DNA of 64,000 bases from Utricularia gibba (taxonomy: Eukaryota; Streptophyta; Magnoliopsida; Lamiales; Lentibulariaceae), in assembly GCA_002189035.1 (NCBI GenBank), contig CM007992.1, positions 2,418,001 through 2,482,000 on the forward strand. Reading direction: 5' to 3'. The first letter of the stretch is position 1, and every line of letters begins with the position of its first letter. The notes below the pieces were generated by a model. The model was not told where the DNA came from. It worked only from the letters and a program-made list of their open reading frames with translations, and ran no database searches. Shown here piece by piece: positions 36,950-48,411 of the stretch. A program made the translations under genes and the position numbers.

Positions 36950-38130
36950 TCAATCATCTCCTGGCAGACGCGCGAATGGCCTGCCCTCCCTCTCCCTCCC
37001 CCTCATGGTTGTACGTACTTGTACGCATTCCCGTTACCGGTTGATGTAACATTAGGAAACAGAGTGCTGATTTTGTTGTTAGTGGAGTGGTCGTTTAACC
37101 CTCTGCCCCCGCGCGCATTCTCCTTAAGAGCCATTTTACACAGTGTTACTTCTTCGTGCATGCATCAATCTTATGAAGAGGTCATTTGGTTCACATGTGG
37201 CCCTTTAATTTAGGTTTATTTTATTCAATTATATAAACGTGTTTTGCGTGTTTAAAAGTTGTTTGATACATAAATTTTTATAATATGTTTAATATTTGAA
37301 TTGAGAAAAAGGTTAATTTTGGGATTTTCGTATTATTTCATTAACAAAAGTAATAATCATTCCTTACTTCTAACTAATGCATTGCATCTACTTATCCCCG
37401 TTTCTTCTTCCTCCAAACCTATTCCTCTTGTTGTATTGTATGTCATTGCCTTGAACTGAGAAATTTTGAATTCGCACCTAACAACTGACTAATTTCCTTT
37501 GCGTTTGTCACATTTGTGCATTGGTTCAACTAGAGAGTCATAGGCTGTTTCTTTCTGGATCGAGTTGATTGATGATGCTGAGATGGGCCCCTGTTTAGCA
37601 AGACTCTCAAGGACAAATACTTCCATCATCAATTATCGTAGATCAACAATATCCATTTCAATTGTGGCTAATTATTGGTTGTGCAGCAAGTTGAGGGCTC
37701 TCCCTCATATTCTGTGGTGTGTACTGCACCCTCTTGGGTACCTTGATGAATCAAATGGAAGCTGTAGATCATCATCATCCATTGTTTGTCATAACTCAAT
37801 CATCGTAGAATTTCATTAGGTGATCCAGAACTAGAACAAGCCCAATTGGTGGTGTTACAAATCTTGCCTTTTGGGATCAATTCCAACAAGGTTTCATGGT
37901 TGTGGTTAAAAATCAATAAAAGATACAATGATTTGTCATGCTTCATAGAACCGGAAGAACCCAAGTACCGACAGGAAACCCTTTGAAGAAAAGGGTGCTC
38001 ATGAATATTGGTACGAAGTTGTGGTTCTTTGACTAGGGAACTCTATGGAGTGTGATTGTATTTCGGTTCCATGGATCCTCTAATATGATGGTAGACACCT
38101 CATTTTATAGGTATCTGTAGAATACTAGAT
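36950..38130. other. 3' flank and intergenic DNA after the GIP1-like gene
   Basis: The first 250 bases are probably the 3' untranslated region. Beyond that no gene is supported; a frame at 37565-37819 has no recognisable product. Confidence 0.45.
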
Positions 38131-38310
38131 TGCGTAACTACCTTCCACAAGTTATGACCAGCATCAAGTAGAATACGTGCAATGCTTTTCTGTGCAGCTA
38201 CCCTTGATAAGTTACGAGCAACACATACTATAATACAAATGTGTATAAAATACACAAGGTGTTGCTCTTCGCTGTTACCCTCCGCAAGTTTTGAGCAGCA
38301 TCGAGAGTCA
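38131..38310. repeat. three decayed repeats of about 60-75 bp
   Basis: Related blocks start near 38133, 38195 and 38270. Each has a pattern like TACCTTCCACAAGTTATGA then CCAGCATC or close variants. Identity between copies is moderate. Origin unknown. Confidence 0.45.
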
Positions 38311-38705
38311 CAGGCCCAGCTAACATGTAGCGGTGTTCGTCATCAGCGAGTATATTATACATGATTTTCATCAAGCAATGTCTTAAAGTTATTTGATATT
38401 ATGTAAATTATTTAAAAAAAAACACCAAAGGTTATCTAATACATGTAATAATAGTAAAATTATTTCTGAAATTTTTTGTTTACAAACATGAGTTGTTGGC
38501 TATTTTTAATTTGGACAGTGATTCGATTGGTTGAAATTCAGGGAGTCAAGGGGAAATTATAAATGGTTCTACGGGCGTTACCGCCATTGCAAGATTTTCT
38601 CTATAATTCCCGAACTTGTCTTTTTCCCCGAACGCGAAACTCAAAACCTTCAACTACTCGCCGAGTATCAGACCCCCCCGCGCGCGATTCCCCATATCCA
38701 GATTG

Positions 38706-40293
38706 ATGGAGAAAGAGCCACTTCTTCCTTCCAGGCGATTGCAACCGTCGCCGGTAGGATCGCTGTGCCCTTTGCCGGAGGATACCGAAATCGCCATTCA
38801 CCAGGTACCCATTTCTTCGTCCTTCGAAGAATTCAAGGATAGGCTGATTTTCGGGCCATCCTCGTCTCCTCCCTGTTCGACGCCGGATACGGAAAGACTG
38901 GGTTTTGAGAACCATACATTGAATTTCGACCCAGAAAAACAGCAGTCCTGGTTAATTGATCCTGATTATGCTCCATCTAAGAGCAATCTTCACCGCTCGA
39001 AAACTGCGCCTGCCATGGCTACCATTAATGACATCCAGCAATCCGATGACACTAACAAGCCACCTTCGTTTGTTAGCCCTTCGATTGTCAGGCAAGGGGT
39101 TATTTTCTTGGTCCTTTACTTGAGCCTAGGGGTGGTTATATACTGGTTGAATAGACATAAATTCAAAGCGTCCGAGACTCACCCCGTTGTTGATGCGTTA
39201 TATTTTTGCATTGTCACCATGTGTACTATTGGTTATGGGGATATAACGCCAGATAGTGCTGCTACCAAGTTGTTTTCGATCACCTTTGTTCTTGTGGGGT
39301 TTGGTTTTATTGATATTTTGTTGACTGGGATGGTGAGTTATGTTCTCGATTTGCAAGAGAATTACCTTTTGAAAACTATCAAGAGCGGTGATTCTCATGA
39401 CCCAAGGTCTTATCTAGTTGACGTGAAGAAGGGGAGGTTGAGGATTAGAATGAAGGTGGGGTTGGCACTAGCTGTTGTCATTCTTTGCATCGGAATTGGG
39501 GTGGGAGTGATGCATTTTGTTGAGAATTTAGATTGGTTGGATTCATTTTATTTGTCAGTTATGTCTGTCACGACGGTAGGATATGGTGACAGAGCATTTA
39601 CATCCTTGTCTGGGCGCATTTTTGCATCAATTTGGTTGCTGGTGTCTACCCTTGCTGTGGCAAGAGCCTTTCTGTACTTAACGGAGGCAAGAATTGACAA
39701 AAGGCATAGGAAAATGGCCAAATGGGTGCTTGACCAAAAACTGACAGTTGCTCAATTTCTTGCTGCAGATATCGATAACAATGGCTTCATCAGGTATTTA
39801 AATTACAGTCGCGTATTGTGATAAGATGCTGCTCTGATTTTGTGCATTCTGCTGTTTAGCTTTTGCATGCTACTGATCTAGCCTCTTGGGATATTTTCAA
39901 GTTAACTATGCCTAGACAATATATATTGTGTTCGAATCTGGCTCCTTTTACGATCAATATTGCAACACTGTCATTCATGTATACAATGGTAAAGTATGGT
40001 GTGCATGCATGGACTTTGGGTTTGAGCTACGAGTAGTATTTGATGTGCTGCATCTGTTCAGTAAGTCAGAGTTCGCCATATACAAGCTGAAGGAGATGGG
40101 CAAGATAACAGAGAAAGACATCTCACTGATCTGCAAGCAGTTCGATCGGCTGGACAAAGGGAACTGTGGGAAGATCACTCTTGGTGATCTCATGGAGAAC
40201 AATCACAGTTGTAATATCAGAAGACAGGTCTCATCAGGCCCTCTCCGTATACAGCCCCATCCTCAAAAGACAGATGTCTTCCAACCCCGGTAG
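38706..40293 (+). CDS. tandem-pore (two-pore) K+ channel, TPK family
   Basis: Two exons, 38706-39793 and 40062-40293, joined inside a Ser codon, give 439 residues, a normal TPK length. A 14-3-3-type site R-S-K-T-A-P lies at 97-102 in the N-terminal tail. Four membrane helices surround two pore loops: T-I-G-Y-G-D at 174-179 and T-V-G-Y-G-D at 290-295, both matching the K+ filter. The C-terminus has an EF hand (Asp355 to Glu366) and a second, divergent one with Asp instead of Glu at position 12. The family passes K+ across vacuolar or other inner membranes under Ca2+ and 14-3-3 control. I chose M-E-K-E-P-L-L-P as start; an upstream in-frame ATG at 38616 seems less likely. The product runs about 25 residues past the usual end. 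Confidence 0.93.
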
Positions 40294-41954
40294 CAAAGGC
40301 ATCTCATCCTGCCCAAGTTGCATGCAATGCAAAACTGCCTTCACCTTCTGGAAGGAACTACTGGGATTTGATGCTCATTTAGGAGCCGCGAGTCTAGCTG
40401 AAGCCGCTTGCTCTGCCCTCTTGGCCTAAGCAAGCTTCATTCTTGCTCTAGTTTTACTGACGGTTTTCCTGAAATTTGTGCCTTTCTCTTGGTAAATAAC
40501 ACAGAATCTGCACAAATTTCAGTGGAAAACCGTGAAGTTGGAGCTACTTGTGTACGCTGTATATCTTAAATGGGGTTGCTGCTTTCGAAATAATAAGAAG
40601 CTGGTTGAATGTGATCATCAAGCGCGCATTTATCCATTTCCAAATTTGTGCTATCCAAACAACTGTTATGGATGTATAACACCCATTTCAATGTATACAG
40701 TTTTTAAATTTTAAGGAATCAAATCACGTCATGCTACGCAAACTATGAAATTAATGAATATCAGTGCGTGGAACCCATTACAAAATGGTGAAAGTTTACT
40801 GCAGTAATTTATTGGTTTAATTATGTCATTTTTTTCCCCAAGCTGCATGTGTTTTTTTCTTTATCAAAATAACTGTAATTTCTTTCTTATTTTAAAAATA
40901 CATGTTCTACTTGTATTTTATTGAAATACATCTCCTTTATTGTTGTGTTTTGTTGAAATTATTGTTTTAATACCTGTCTTATTTTGAAATATTTCTGTCA
41001 CATTTTTAATTATATCATCAATTAAAAAAAATTTCATCGTATTTTTCACAAAATCAAAAATACCCTTAAATAATTATGTGTATATAATACCATTTTGTTT
41101 TCTAAATTTACCTAATAGTGAGATTGTGGGAAAAAAAATAAATCAATTTATGTAATGAAGTGTAATCCTAACTATTGAAGAAATTTAGAGTAATTTTATT
41201 TCAATTTTTTCTTAACTCATTTAATATATGATTATTTTTCATTTCCTAATATCTAATTACCCAATGATATAAAAATCATAAAATCATTGACTATAATATG
41301 TAAGTAGATGTATAAATTTATGAAAATTTAAATATTTTATATTTGAAATAAAACTTTATTTATTAGTAATATAATTTAATTTTAAAAAACTTCAGTTATT
41401 TTAATAATAAATTTAAAAAAAAACACAGGTATTTGAATAATTATAAAAATTAAAAGATGTTTTGACAAAAAAATTTAATAACAAAACAGAAGCATTTTGA
41501 AAAAATGTCTTTTTTTTTTTTTGTTTTTTTCCCCATAGTTTGCAGGCTGCAAGTACACAATGCTCTCCTCTCTACAGCAAACCCATTAGTAGCAATTGCC
41601 AAGGAAACTTGACATACCCAACGCAATATAAACTTGAAATGACAGCATTGTCGTACAATACTTATTGCATACAACTGCAACCCAAAAATGATACCAACGC
41701 AGTCGAAACCATGAAACAACAGGTGAAGATGACAGCGACGGACAAGTGAATGAGTAATACCCTTGCAACAACTTCAATGGCAAAGAACAATAATATGATA
41801 CGACCAACACCTCTAGCAAGCGAAACCAACAAAAACCAGGAATAAAAGAAATTACCAAATCAATAAACACATATGATAAGTTTTGCTGTTTCTCCTTCCT
41901 GGTTGGGGGAAATTCATTATTTTTGTAACATGGGATGTCTGTTTTCGTCAAATT
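40294..41954. other. 3' flank of the TPK gene and A+T-rich intergenic DNA
   Basis: No gene is supported. The part 40800-41520 is extremely A+T-rich. A mixed-composition stretch at 41530-41830 has short open frames on both strands without a recognisable product. Confidence 0.45.
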
Positions 41955-42006
41955 TCAACACATGATGTGTATATATGAATCAGATTGTGGACACATCATG
42001 TGTTGA
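41955..42006. repeat. perfect 16-bp inverted repeat (hairpin)
   Basis: Arms TCAACACATGATGTGT (41955-41970) and ACACATCATGTGTTGA (41991-42006) are perfectly complementary around a 20-nt A+T-rich loop. Each arm itself holds a near-palindrome (ACACATGATGTGT). It may be a small foldback element or a binding site; no flanking duplication was established. Confidence 0.75.
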
Positions 42007-42229
42007 TGACCGTTATTTGAGTAAAAATTGCAATAAAAATATTGATTTGTGACAAATGAAAGTTACCAAATCCATCACACGTGTGCGGTTGTTTTAGCCA
42101 TTTTGCCGAGCGACAACAATGCTTACAAAAATGCAGCAACAACGTTGGTTCAGACATGTCCCGAAAGGGCGCGTAATGGGCATGGCGGCGGGTTCGGGCC
42201 ATCGGTGATTCATAGATATGCGATGTGTC

Positions 42230-42900
42230 CTTGATTTCTCTGATTTGTTTTATTCCGCGCTCCTGGATTCAATGGTTTCTTTTTACGGGGTTCCCCTTTT
42301 CGTCACTGTGTGTTTCCTGGATCCGTCTACCCGTTTGTTTGATACTTCAAGAGTTCAATGCGGAGAGGAGACAAAGCAACTTTCCTCGATTCTCGCTTTT
42401 CAGCCGTTCCCATTTAGAGATATGGATGATTCTCTCAACCCATGTTTATTAGGTAGGTATAAATTATTAAGGTTTAAGTTATTATGGTTTAATTAATTCA
42501 ATGAATGATGGTTTATTCAACATAATGTGTTTGGTGAATAGGTTATAATTATTTAGGATTAAAAATTTATATTTTTGTTAAAGATATTTAAAAATGAGTA
42601 TGCGCAGACAAATATTATAAATTGTATATTATATTCTTATTATATTTAATAATTAAAATACTTCAATCGTACTATTATGATGGCTACATTAAGTAAGTAG
42701 TTGAACTCCATATGTGTTTATATTAACCACTATAACAAACACATATAAAAACTTTTATCCAAGGGTTTGGAGGGTTAAACTCACCTAACAAATGTGGCCT
42801 AACCGATTCTTGCTTCTGTAATTATTTTATTATCTTGTTGCTGAATTTCTTAAATCTGTGTCATCTTCAAGCCATGCTGTGGAAGGTAGTAGCATCACAC
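42230..42900. other. possible first exon and intron of a decayed gene
   Basis: An ATG at 42421 starts M-D-D-S-L-N-P-C-L-L followed by a GT site (42452), which could be a first exon. A+T-rich sequence follows to about 42840. It may belong to the SANT-like pseudogene just downstream, but no family assigns it. Confidence 0.2.
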
Positions 42901-42959
42901 ATTTGTCAAGACATTGAGATAGATCAAATGGACTGATGAAGATGAGATACTATTAACCG
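42901..42959 (+). pseudogene. SANT/Myb-like pseudogene, left part
   Basis: At 42929-42958 the plus strand reads W-T-D-E-D-E-I-L-L-T, the start of a SANT/Myb-like or trihelix-like helix. The frame is cut by the Copia element at 42960. Removing that element and one copy of its duplication continues it as E-A-W-G-K-S-S at 50581 onward, the expected A-W of the same motif. An in-frame stop four codons upstream shows it was already decayed or that the frame changes there. The sequence resembles the SANT-like pseudogene at 6139-7040. Confidence 0.5.
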
Positions 42960-43290
42960 TGTTGGAATAAAGGTATTGAAGAAGGTAATGGGGTATCCCT
43001 CATTGCTAGTTGAAGTTGTTTTTAACTAATTTATAAGAGATACCAATCCATCAATATTAATGAGCTTGAGAGTGAGTTAGGTCTCGCATGCACACAGAAT
43101 TTTAATTTATTAAATCGAGTTGGGCTTTCGGATAGCCTCGAAACCCAAAATTCAATTGATTTCTGAGTCCGAGAGGGTAGCTCTCGAAGAGACTCTTGAA
43201 TCTTGAAGAATCGAGAAATCTTTTAGGACAACGTTTTATATGCTTGAGGTTTTGATTTTTTATTCTTCTTCATATTCGATTTAGGACCCG
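42960..43290 (+). repeat. 5' LTR of the nested Copia element
   Basis: It aligns by eye with the 3' LTR at 50165-50577 (shared TGTTGGAATAAAGGTATT, AGTTGAAGTTGTTTT, GAGAAATCTTTTAGGACA and TTCGATTTA blocks). It is about 80 bp shorter because of an internal deletion. The right border is worn and no primer-binding site is readable. Confidence 0.85.
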
Positions 43291-43342
43291 TGCACTGTTC
43301 ACCAATGTCACACCGACTCCAACAGTCCTCTTTGTTGCAGAT

Positions 43343-44345
43343 TTGATCCCTATGCTGCCGCCGCAAACAAACTCTATCCACAATCTACTTGTCTCGACAT
43401 ATCTGCCATTGGTTACCTCTGATGTTCACAAATTGTCTCTAAATCATCCGGTTGTTTGGTGTCAGTTCCCTGACACTGCAAAAATCGACCATTTTGATGG
43501 AAAGAACTTTTGGCATTGGAAAGATCGAATCTTTTGAGTTGCTGAATATGCATGGCGTTGCCTAGGCTCTCGATGTCGCCAAACAGTCAGCCACAAACTT
43601 TGAGATCCTTGTTGTGGATTGGGATTGGGCTAACCATGTATGTCGCCACAGGATAATTACCATCTTTATTGATAGTCTCTTCGATGTGTATGTAGTCTAC
43701 AAAGATCTCGCGTCCATATGGAAGTTGATGACTAAAGTACATCGCAGAGGAGGCCGTTACATCTTGATTTGCAGTCACCAATTTCCTGTAGTGGGAGATG
43801 TCTGATGACAAGAAGGTGGTTGTCAAGATCAATGAATTCCATGGCCTCTTGGACAACATGGCTGCTCAAAACATCAATCTACCTTCAGAGTTCATCACTA
43901 ATTCGCTAATACACAAGTTGCCATGAGGATGGGATGATTATAAGGTAAGGATTAACCAATATGATCGATCAAATAGCCATTGAGGAGAGGCAAAGGAAAA
44001 CTTGAAAGAAGTCTATCAGCCATGAATATCAAGTGAATGTCCTCAAGCATAAACATGGGAGGTATAAATCTTGCTCGAAACATTTTGATGCTGGTTTTCA
44101 TATTGTCTTAGCTTCTACTAATGATCGTATTAAAAAGAAAAAGGACCATTATTTTGTTTGTGGTAAGATAAAATACTAAACTGCACAATGCAAGCACAAG
44201 AAGATTGGCAAACTTGGTAATGAGCCTCCCAAAGCCAATATTAACATGTCTCAGGGAGATGATAATGATGAGGTGATTGTTACCAAACTTGGTTACTTGA
44301 ACCCAATTGAGGCTAGTGGTGATTGGATCATAGACTTAAGAACAA
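43343..44345 (+). pseudogene. Copia gag and start of protease, broken
   Basis: The frame from 43343 contains I-D-H-F-D-G-K-N-F-W-H-W-K, a typical Copia gag opening. A degraded zinc knuckle (F-V-C-G-K-I-K-Y, a stop, then A-Q-C) lies near 44152-44192. The protease start reads G-D-W-I-I-D-L-R-T-N-Y-H, in which the active-site D-S-G-A is changed to D-L-R-T. The region ends at the MULE border. Confidence 0.78.
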
Positions 44346-44350
44346 ACTAT

Positions 44351-44385
44351 CATTCGGGGAGGGGGAAACTAACCCTCCCCGAATG
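44351..44385. repeat. perfect 13-bp hairpin at the MULE border
   Basis: CATTCGGGGAGGG (44351-44363) and CCCTCCCCGAATG (44373-44385) are exact inverted repeats around GGAAACTAA. This G+C-rich structure stands out in A+T-rich surroundings and marks the junction between Copia protease and MULE sequence. Confidence 0.85.
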
Positions 44386-44790
44386 CCACACCGCGTGTGT
44401 GCACGTCGTCCATCAACAAAGACTAAGGCTAATGAAGTAATCAAAATATTGTTTATCTAAAAAATGATTAAAAAATATAATATGAACTTTATTATATAAT
44501 GTTAATAAATAATAATGAGTTGATATTTAGATATAAATATAATGTAATATTAATGTAATTAATTTGAGTAATATTGTTGATATTGTTTTTTTGAATTTTT
44601 CAAGTATTATTTAAATATTTTTTAAATTTGAAGAGAATTTTATGATTATTTCTAGTGTTATCATACTTATCAATTTATTAAAATGATATATAGATAGAAA
44701 AAAAAAACAATACTAGAAATCTCAAAGACATTATTCATCCATTTCATTTGGTATTCGAGTGGCACAACGTCGACCTCATCCGTGTTTCTC

Positions 44791-46340
44791 TCAGCATTTA
44801 TCGTGATACAAGTACCATAGAACCTCTTGCCATCCATGTTCTTGACCTAAATCTTGTAAAATCTTGTCAGCATACTGCATTTGTAACAAATCCAAGGTCG
44901 ATTCTCGAATGACCATTTGATTTAATGACATTCGATACATTTTCCCACATTTCAGAGCATGAGCGCAAGGAAGACGATAGATCAACCACTTTCCACATGT
45001 ACATGTTTGGGCTTGTAAGTCAACAGTTTGTCGGTTCCACTTAGCACGTTTTCTACTGACGACGTAAACATAACCTATAAGTTGATCAGGATCCCAATAA
45101 TACAATTGATAACGACCTACCTTTTGTTGTTGTTTATGAAACCATGAGTTCGTCTCATCTATAAACATCTACAAAAAAAATTTAAATTAGTAAAAATAAC
45201 ATAGTAATGCAATTAAAAATATCATAATTTACCTTTCTATTATCATTGAAATGAGCGATCTCTTGTCGTCTTTTAATGAACATTGTTTGAGTCCAATAAA
45301 AATTGGAATCTACAATGTGTCTACCACCATCACGACAAACAACAATTAATAATTTATGATCATACCTGTATATCAAAATCATATTTAGACTATGAAAAAA
45401 AACACAACATTATACGAGAGTAGAAATATTATCATGCATAAAGACGTGTTGCATCAATTGAAAGGGTCAGGGTATACAATTGATATGCCTCTACACAAGG
45501 CTTAAAAGCCCAAAAAACATACCGAAATATCTTATGATCTGGACCCAATTGCGTATCATAAACCGACCATTCTACAATTGTCCCCGGATTTGTCACTTGG
45601 AGCGCATACATATAATGTAGCAATTTATTCATTGATGATTCCCAAGATCCATGAACAAGTTCAAATGTACATTGAACACCAAACCAGGCTTTTTCATAAT
45701 CAATAATATAATTGTACCATATTTGTATCTCAGCAAATGCCTTACGAACCGTCAACTCTGAAATAAATAAATAAATTTTAAAAAATAATGCTAATTAAAC
45801 CAAAAATAAATAATAAAAAATCATATTTCCTTACATATTCCAAACGTAATCTATCAAATCTTGTCTAATGAAACTTATAGAAATGTTTCTATGTTTGTTT
45901 ACCTCAATTCCACTTCTACAAGTATGAGGATATGAAACTTTGAACTACTAGATCCCATCTGGCTTCGATTCATAGAGAAGAATATGAAACTCACATTGAG
46001 TTGCTAAAGCAGAATAACATTTTAACACCAGATGCTTTGATTTCCTTTCAACGACACAAAACTGAAAATGCTTCTTGATGTGCCAATGACGAACACAAAA
46101 ATAAGCTTCATCTTTAGATTTAAATCCTAATCCTACTTCCAGAACAGGATTATCAAGGTCATAGCTCATATATACTCGTTTAGTAGGCAATTCATTGGCC
46201 AAAATCGGCTCTCCCCATTGAAATAAAATAGCCAATCTTTTAGAAGCATTACCTGAAAACTGATACCCCAAACTTGTTGCATGTAAAATAGGAACTCGTA
46301 ACAATTGATTATTGATATCAAAATTTTCTTGAAACCCATC
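44791..46340 (-). pseudogene. MULE transposase pseudogene with SWIM zinc finger
   Basis: From the N-terminus (high coordinates): a MuDR DNA-binding-type domain at 46304-45948 (F-K-S-K-D-E-A-Y-F-C-V-R-H-W, Q-F-C-V-V-E-R). A frameshift follows, after which W-D-L-V-V-Q-S-F-I-S and H-R-N-I-S can be read. The segment 45755-45432 has A-W-F-G-V-Q and S-I-D-A-T-R-L-Y-A, the worn form of the D-G-T-H-L-x-G motif with the first catalytic Asp. A short piece at 45382-45182 follows. The C-terminal frame 45168-44791 holds the SWIM finger C-x-C-x9-C-x-H (Cys56, Cys58, Cys68, His70 of that frame). The middle of the catalytic core with the remaining acidic residues is missing. Confidence 0.82.
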
Positions 46341-46601
46341 TTCATCAATGTTTCAAATTGTCACTGGCTCATGTTCTTATTCAAAAAGATGAAGAATCAA
46401 AATCATGTATTGGAAGAGAAGTAGATGCTATTGTGTTATCAAAGTTTTCAATGGAAAAAGAAACACAATTGAAAATTGCAAAAGTGAATCAATTGCTCTT
46501 GATTGAAGTCTATATTGATAGTTGAAATAACCTAATTTCTAATTTATTTTATGAGTACTAAATTAATTTAAAAATTAAAAAAATCCACCGTTCTCAATTA
46601 T

Positions 46602-46745
46602 AAGATCACATGCACCGAATACGTAATTGATGGATCTTGTCCGAGCAAAGGGATCACGAGATAAGATCACATGCACTGAATGGGTAATTGATGGATCTTG
46701 TCCAAGCAAAGGGATCACGAGCACCGAATTCATAATTAGTGGATC
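46602..46745. repeat. tandem repeat, about 59-67 bp unit, nearly three copies
   Basis: Units share AAGATCACATGCACCGAAT, GTAATTGATGGATCTTG and AGCAAAGGGATCACGAG. Two full copies and one shortened copy are visible. It lies between the MULE relic and the Copia reverse transcriptase. Confidence 0.85.
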
Positions 46746-46774
46746 TTGCGGAATAAAGGATAAACTATGAATAG

Positions 46775-46915
46775 TCTCTTGCTTAAATGGCAAGAGTCTT
46801 GCTTAGTAAGTGAGAATATTCGAGGTAGGGCAGAGTCTTGGTTAGTAGGCAAGAGTCTTGCTTGTGTGGCAAGAGTCTTGCTTACATGGTAAGAATCTCG
46901 CTTCAGTGTCAAGAT
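46775..46915. repeat. tandem repeat, about 18-20 bp unit
   Basis: Repeats of GGCAAGAGTCTTGCTT with a short variable spacer (TAGTA, GTGT, ACAT). Six or more copies with point changes. CAAGA and TCTTG inside the unit are inverted repeats, so each copy could form a small hairpin. Confidence 0.8.
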
Positions 46916-46989
46916 TGTTTATTTTCTTTACACATAAACGCGAAAAAGCCCAATTTCCACAATCAAGGTATAAAGTAGCCTACATAACC

Positions 46990-48401
46990 CATTTTGCCTA
47001 TGGATGGAGGCTATTTAAAGTAACATGGATTTGATCCATCAGAACAAGGCATGGGAAGTAGTGGACCTACCCCCTGGGGCAAAGTCAATTGGGAGCAAGT
47101 GGATCTTTAAAAAAAAGTTCATTGCGAATAATAAAGTAAATAAATACAAGACTTGCCTTGTAGCAAAGGGTTTCACTCAAAAACTGGGTGTTGACTACCT
47201 TGAGACATTTGCCCCAATAGTTTACTTATGTATCATACGACTACTCTTTGCAATGACATATGTGCACAATTGGACAGTTCACCAAATGGATGTCAAAACG
47301 ACATTTTTGAATGATGAATTGGAGGAAGAAATCTTCATGTTTCAACCTAACGGTTGTATAAAAACTGGAGATGGACACAAAGTGTGTCGAATGAAGAAGT
47401 TATTGTACAGCTTGAAACAAGCAATTGACAGATGTGCTTACCCTAAGACTTTTAATGATCATGTGTAATCATAATCCTCTATGTGGATGATATGCTGATC
47501 AAATCTAGACACTATGTTAGAGGCCAAGAAATTCTTAGTCTCTAAATTTGAAATAAAGGACATGGGAGAAGCTTGTTATATACTGGGAATCAAAATTGTA
47601 AGAAATAAAGTCATTACACTGAGAAACTCTTAAAGAAGTTTGGTTTCCATGATGTGAAACCAATGAGGACTCCATATGATCTCAGTATTAACTTAAAGAA
47701 AAATAGAGATGACCTTGTGTCCTAGAGTGAATATGCTCAGATAATGGAAAGTGTGATGTATCTAATGAGCTCAACTTGGCATAGCGTATATAGTCGATAG
47801 ATTGAGTAGATACACACACAATCCTAATAAGAGTCATTGGGCAGCTATGAGATGGTTATTGAGATACCTCAAAGGGACAATTGACTATGACCTTCAATAT
47901 CATAGAGAACTCATTGTATTGGAGGGATATAGTGGTGCTAATTGGGTATCTGGGATATAAAAGCCAAAGGCTACAAGTAGAGTGATTTTCACTTTGGGCA
48001 GAGGAGTTGCATCCTAGAAATCCACCAAATAAATCTTGATAGCTAGATCAAAAATGGAAATTGAATTCATTGCATTAGATCTAGCAAGAATCAAGGCCGA
48101 GTGGTTGAGAAATTTGTTGATGGGAATCCTACTCAGGCAACATGGATCCTTCTCACTGGTACTGCATTGTGACTATCAAGCAATAATTACCACGACCAAG
48201 AATCAATCTTATAATGGAAGAAATACACATATGCAACTAAGGCATGGAATATTGAGACAACTGTTGAAAACCAGTGTGATATACATTGAATACATGAGAA
48301 CATTAGTGAATTTGGTCAATCCATTGACCAAATCTCTCAATAGAGAGAAAATTTGTGAGCTTTCGAGAGGAATGGGACTAATGACGTTAAGCAAAAGATA
48401 G
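46990..48401 (+). pseudogene. Copia reverse transcriptase and RNase H remnants
   Basis: The frame 47025-47468 has K-A-W-E-V-V-D-L-P-P-G, K-W-I-F-K-K-K and Q-M-D-V-K-T-T-F-L-N, standard Copia RT. Y-V-D-D is intact at 47480-47491 but in another frame. RNase H follows with the frame 48036-48401, containing S-K-M-E-I-E-F-I-A-L, H-C-D-Y-Q-A-I and a C-terminal N-P-L-T-K-S-L-N-R. Several stops separate the parts. The stop at 48399-48401 lies just before the target site of LTR G. Confidence 0.85.
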
Positions 48402-48411
48402 TGATGGTAAT

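Larger units (their letters stand above)
44351..46570 (-). mobile_element. Mutator-like (MULE) DNA transposon relic
   Basis: The minus strand carries a broken MuDR-type transposase. The left end begins with a perfect hairpin (44351-44385) and the right end is not sharply defined; about 46570 is an estimate where tandem repeats begin. No target duplication was found, so the borders are tentative. The insertion, or a linked deletion, removed the host Copia integrase. Confidence 0.7.

Noticed and set aside
41586-41951. 121-codon minus-strand frame
   Set aside because: No domain, no splice context, and an atypical composition; looks like chance.
46602-46915. CRISPR-like array
   Set aside because: Units are contiguous or nearly so, with worn repeats and no unique spacers of constant length, in a plant genome.
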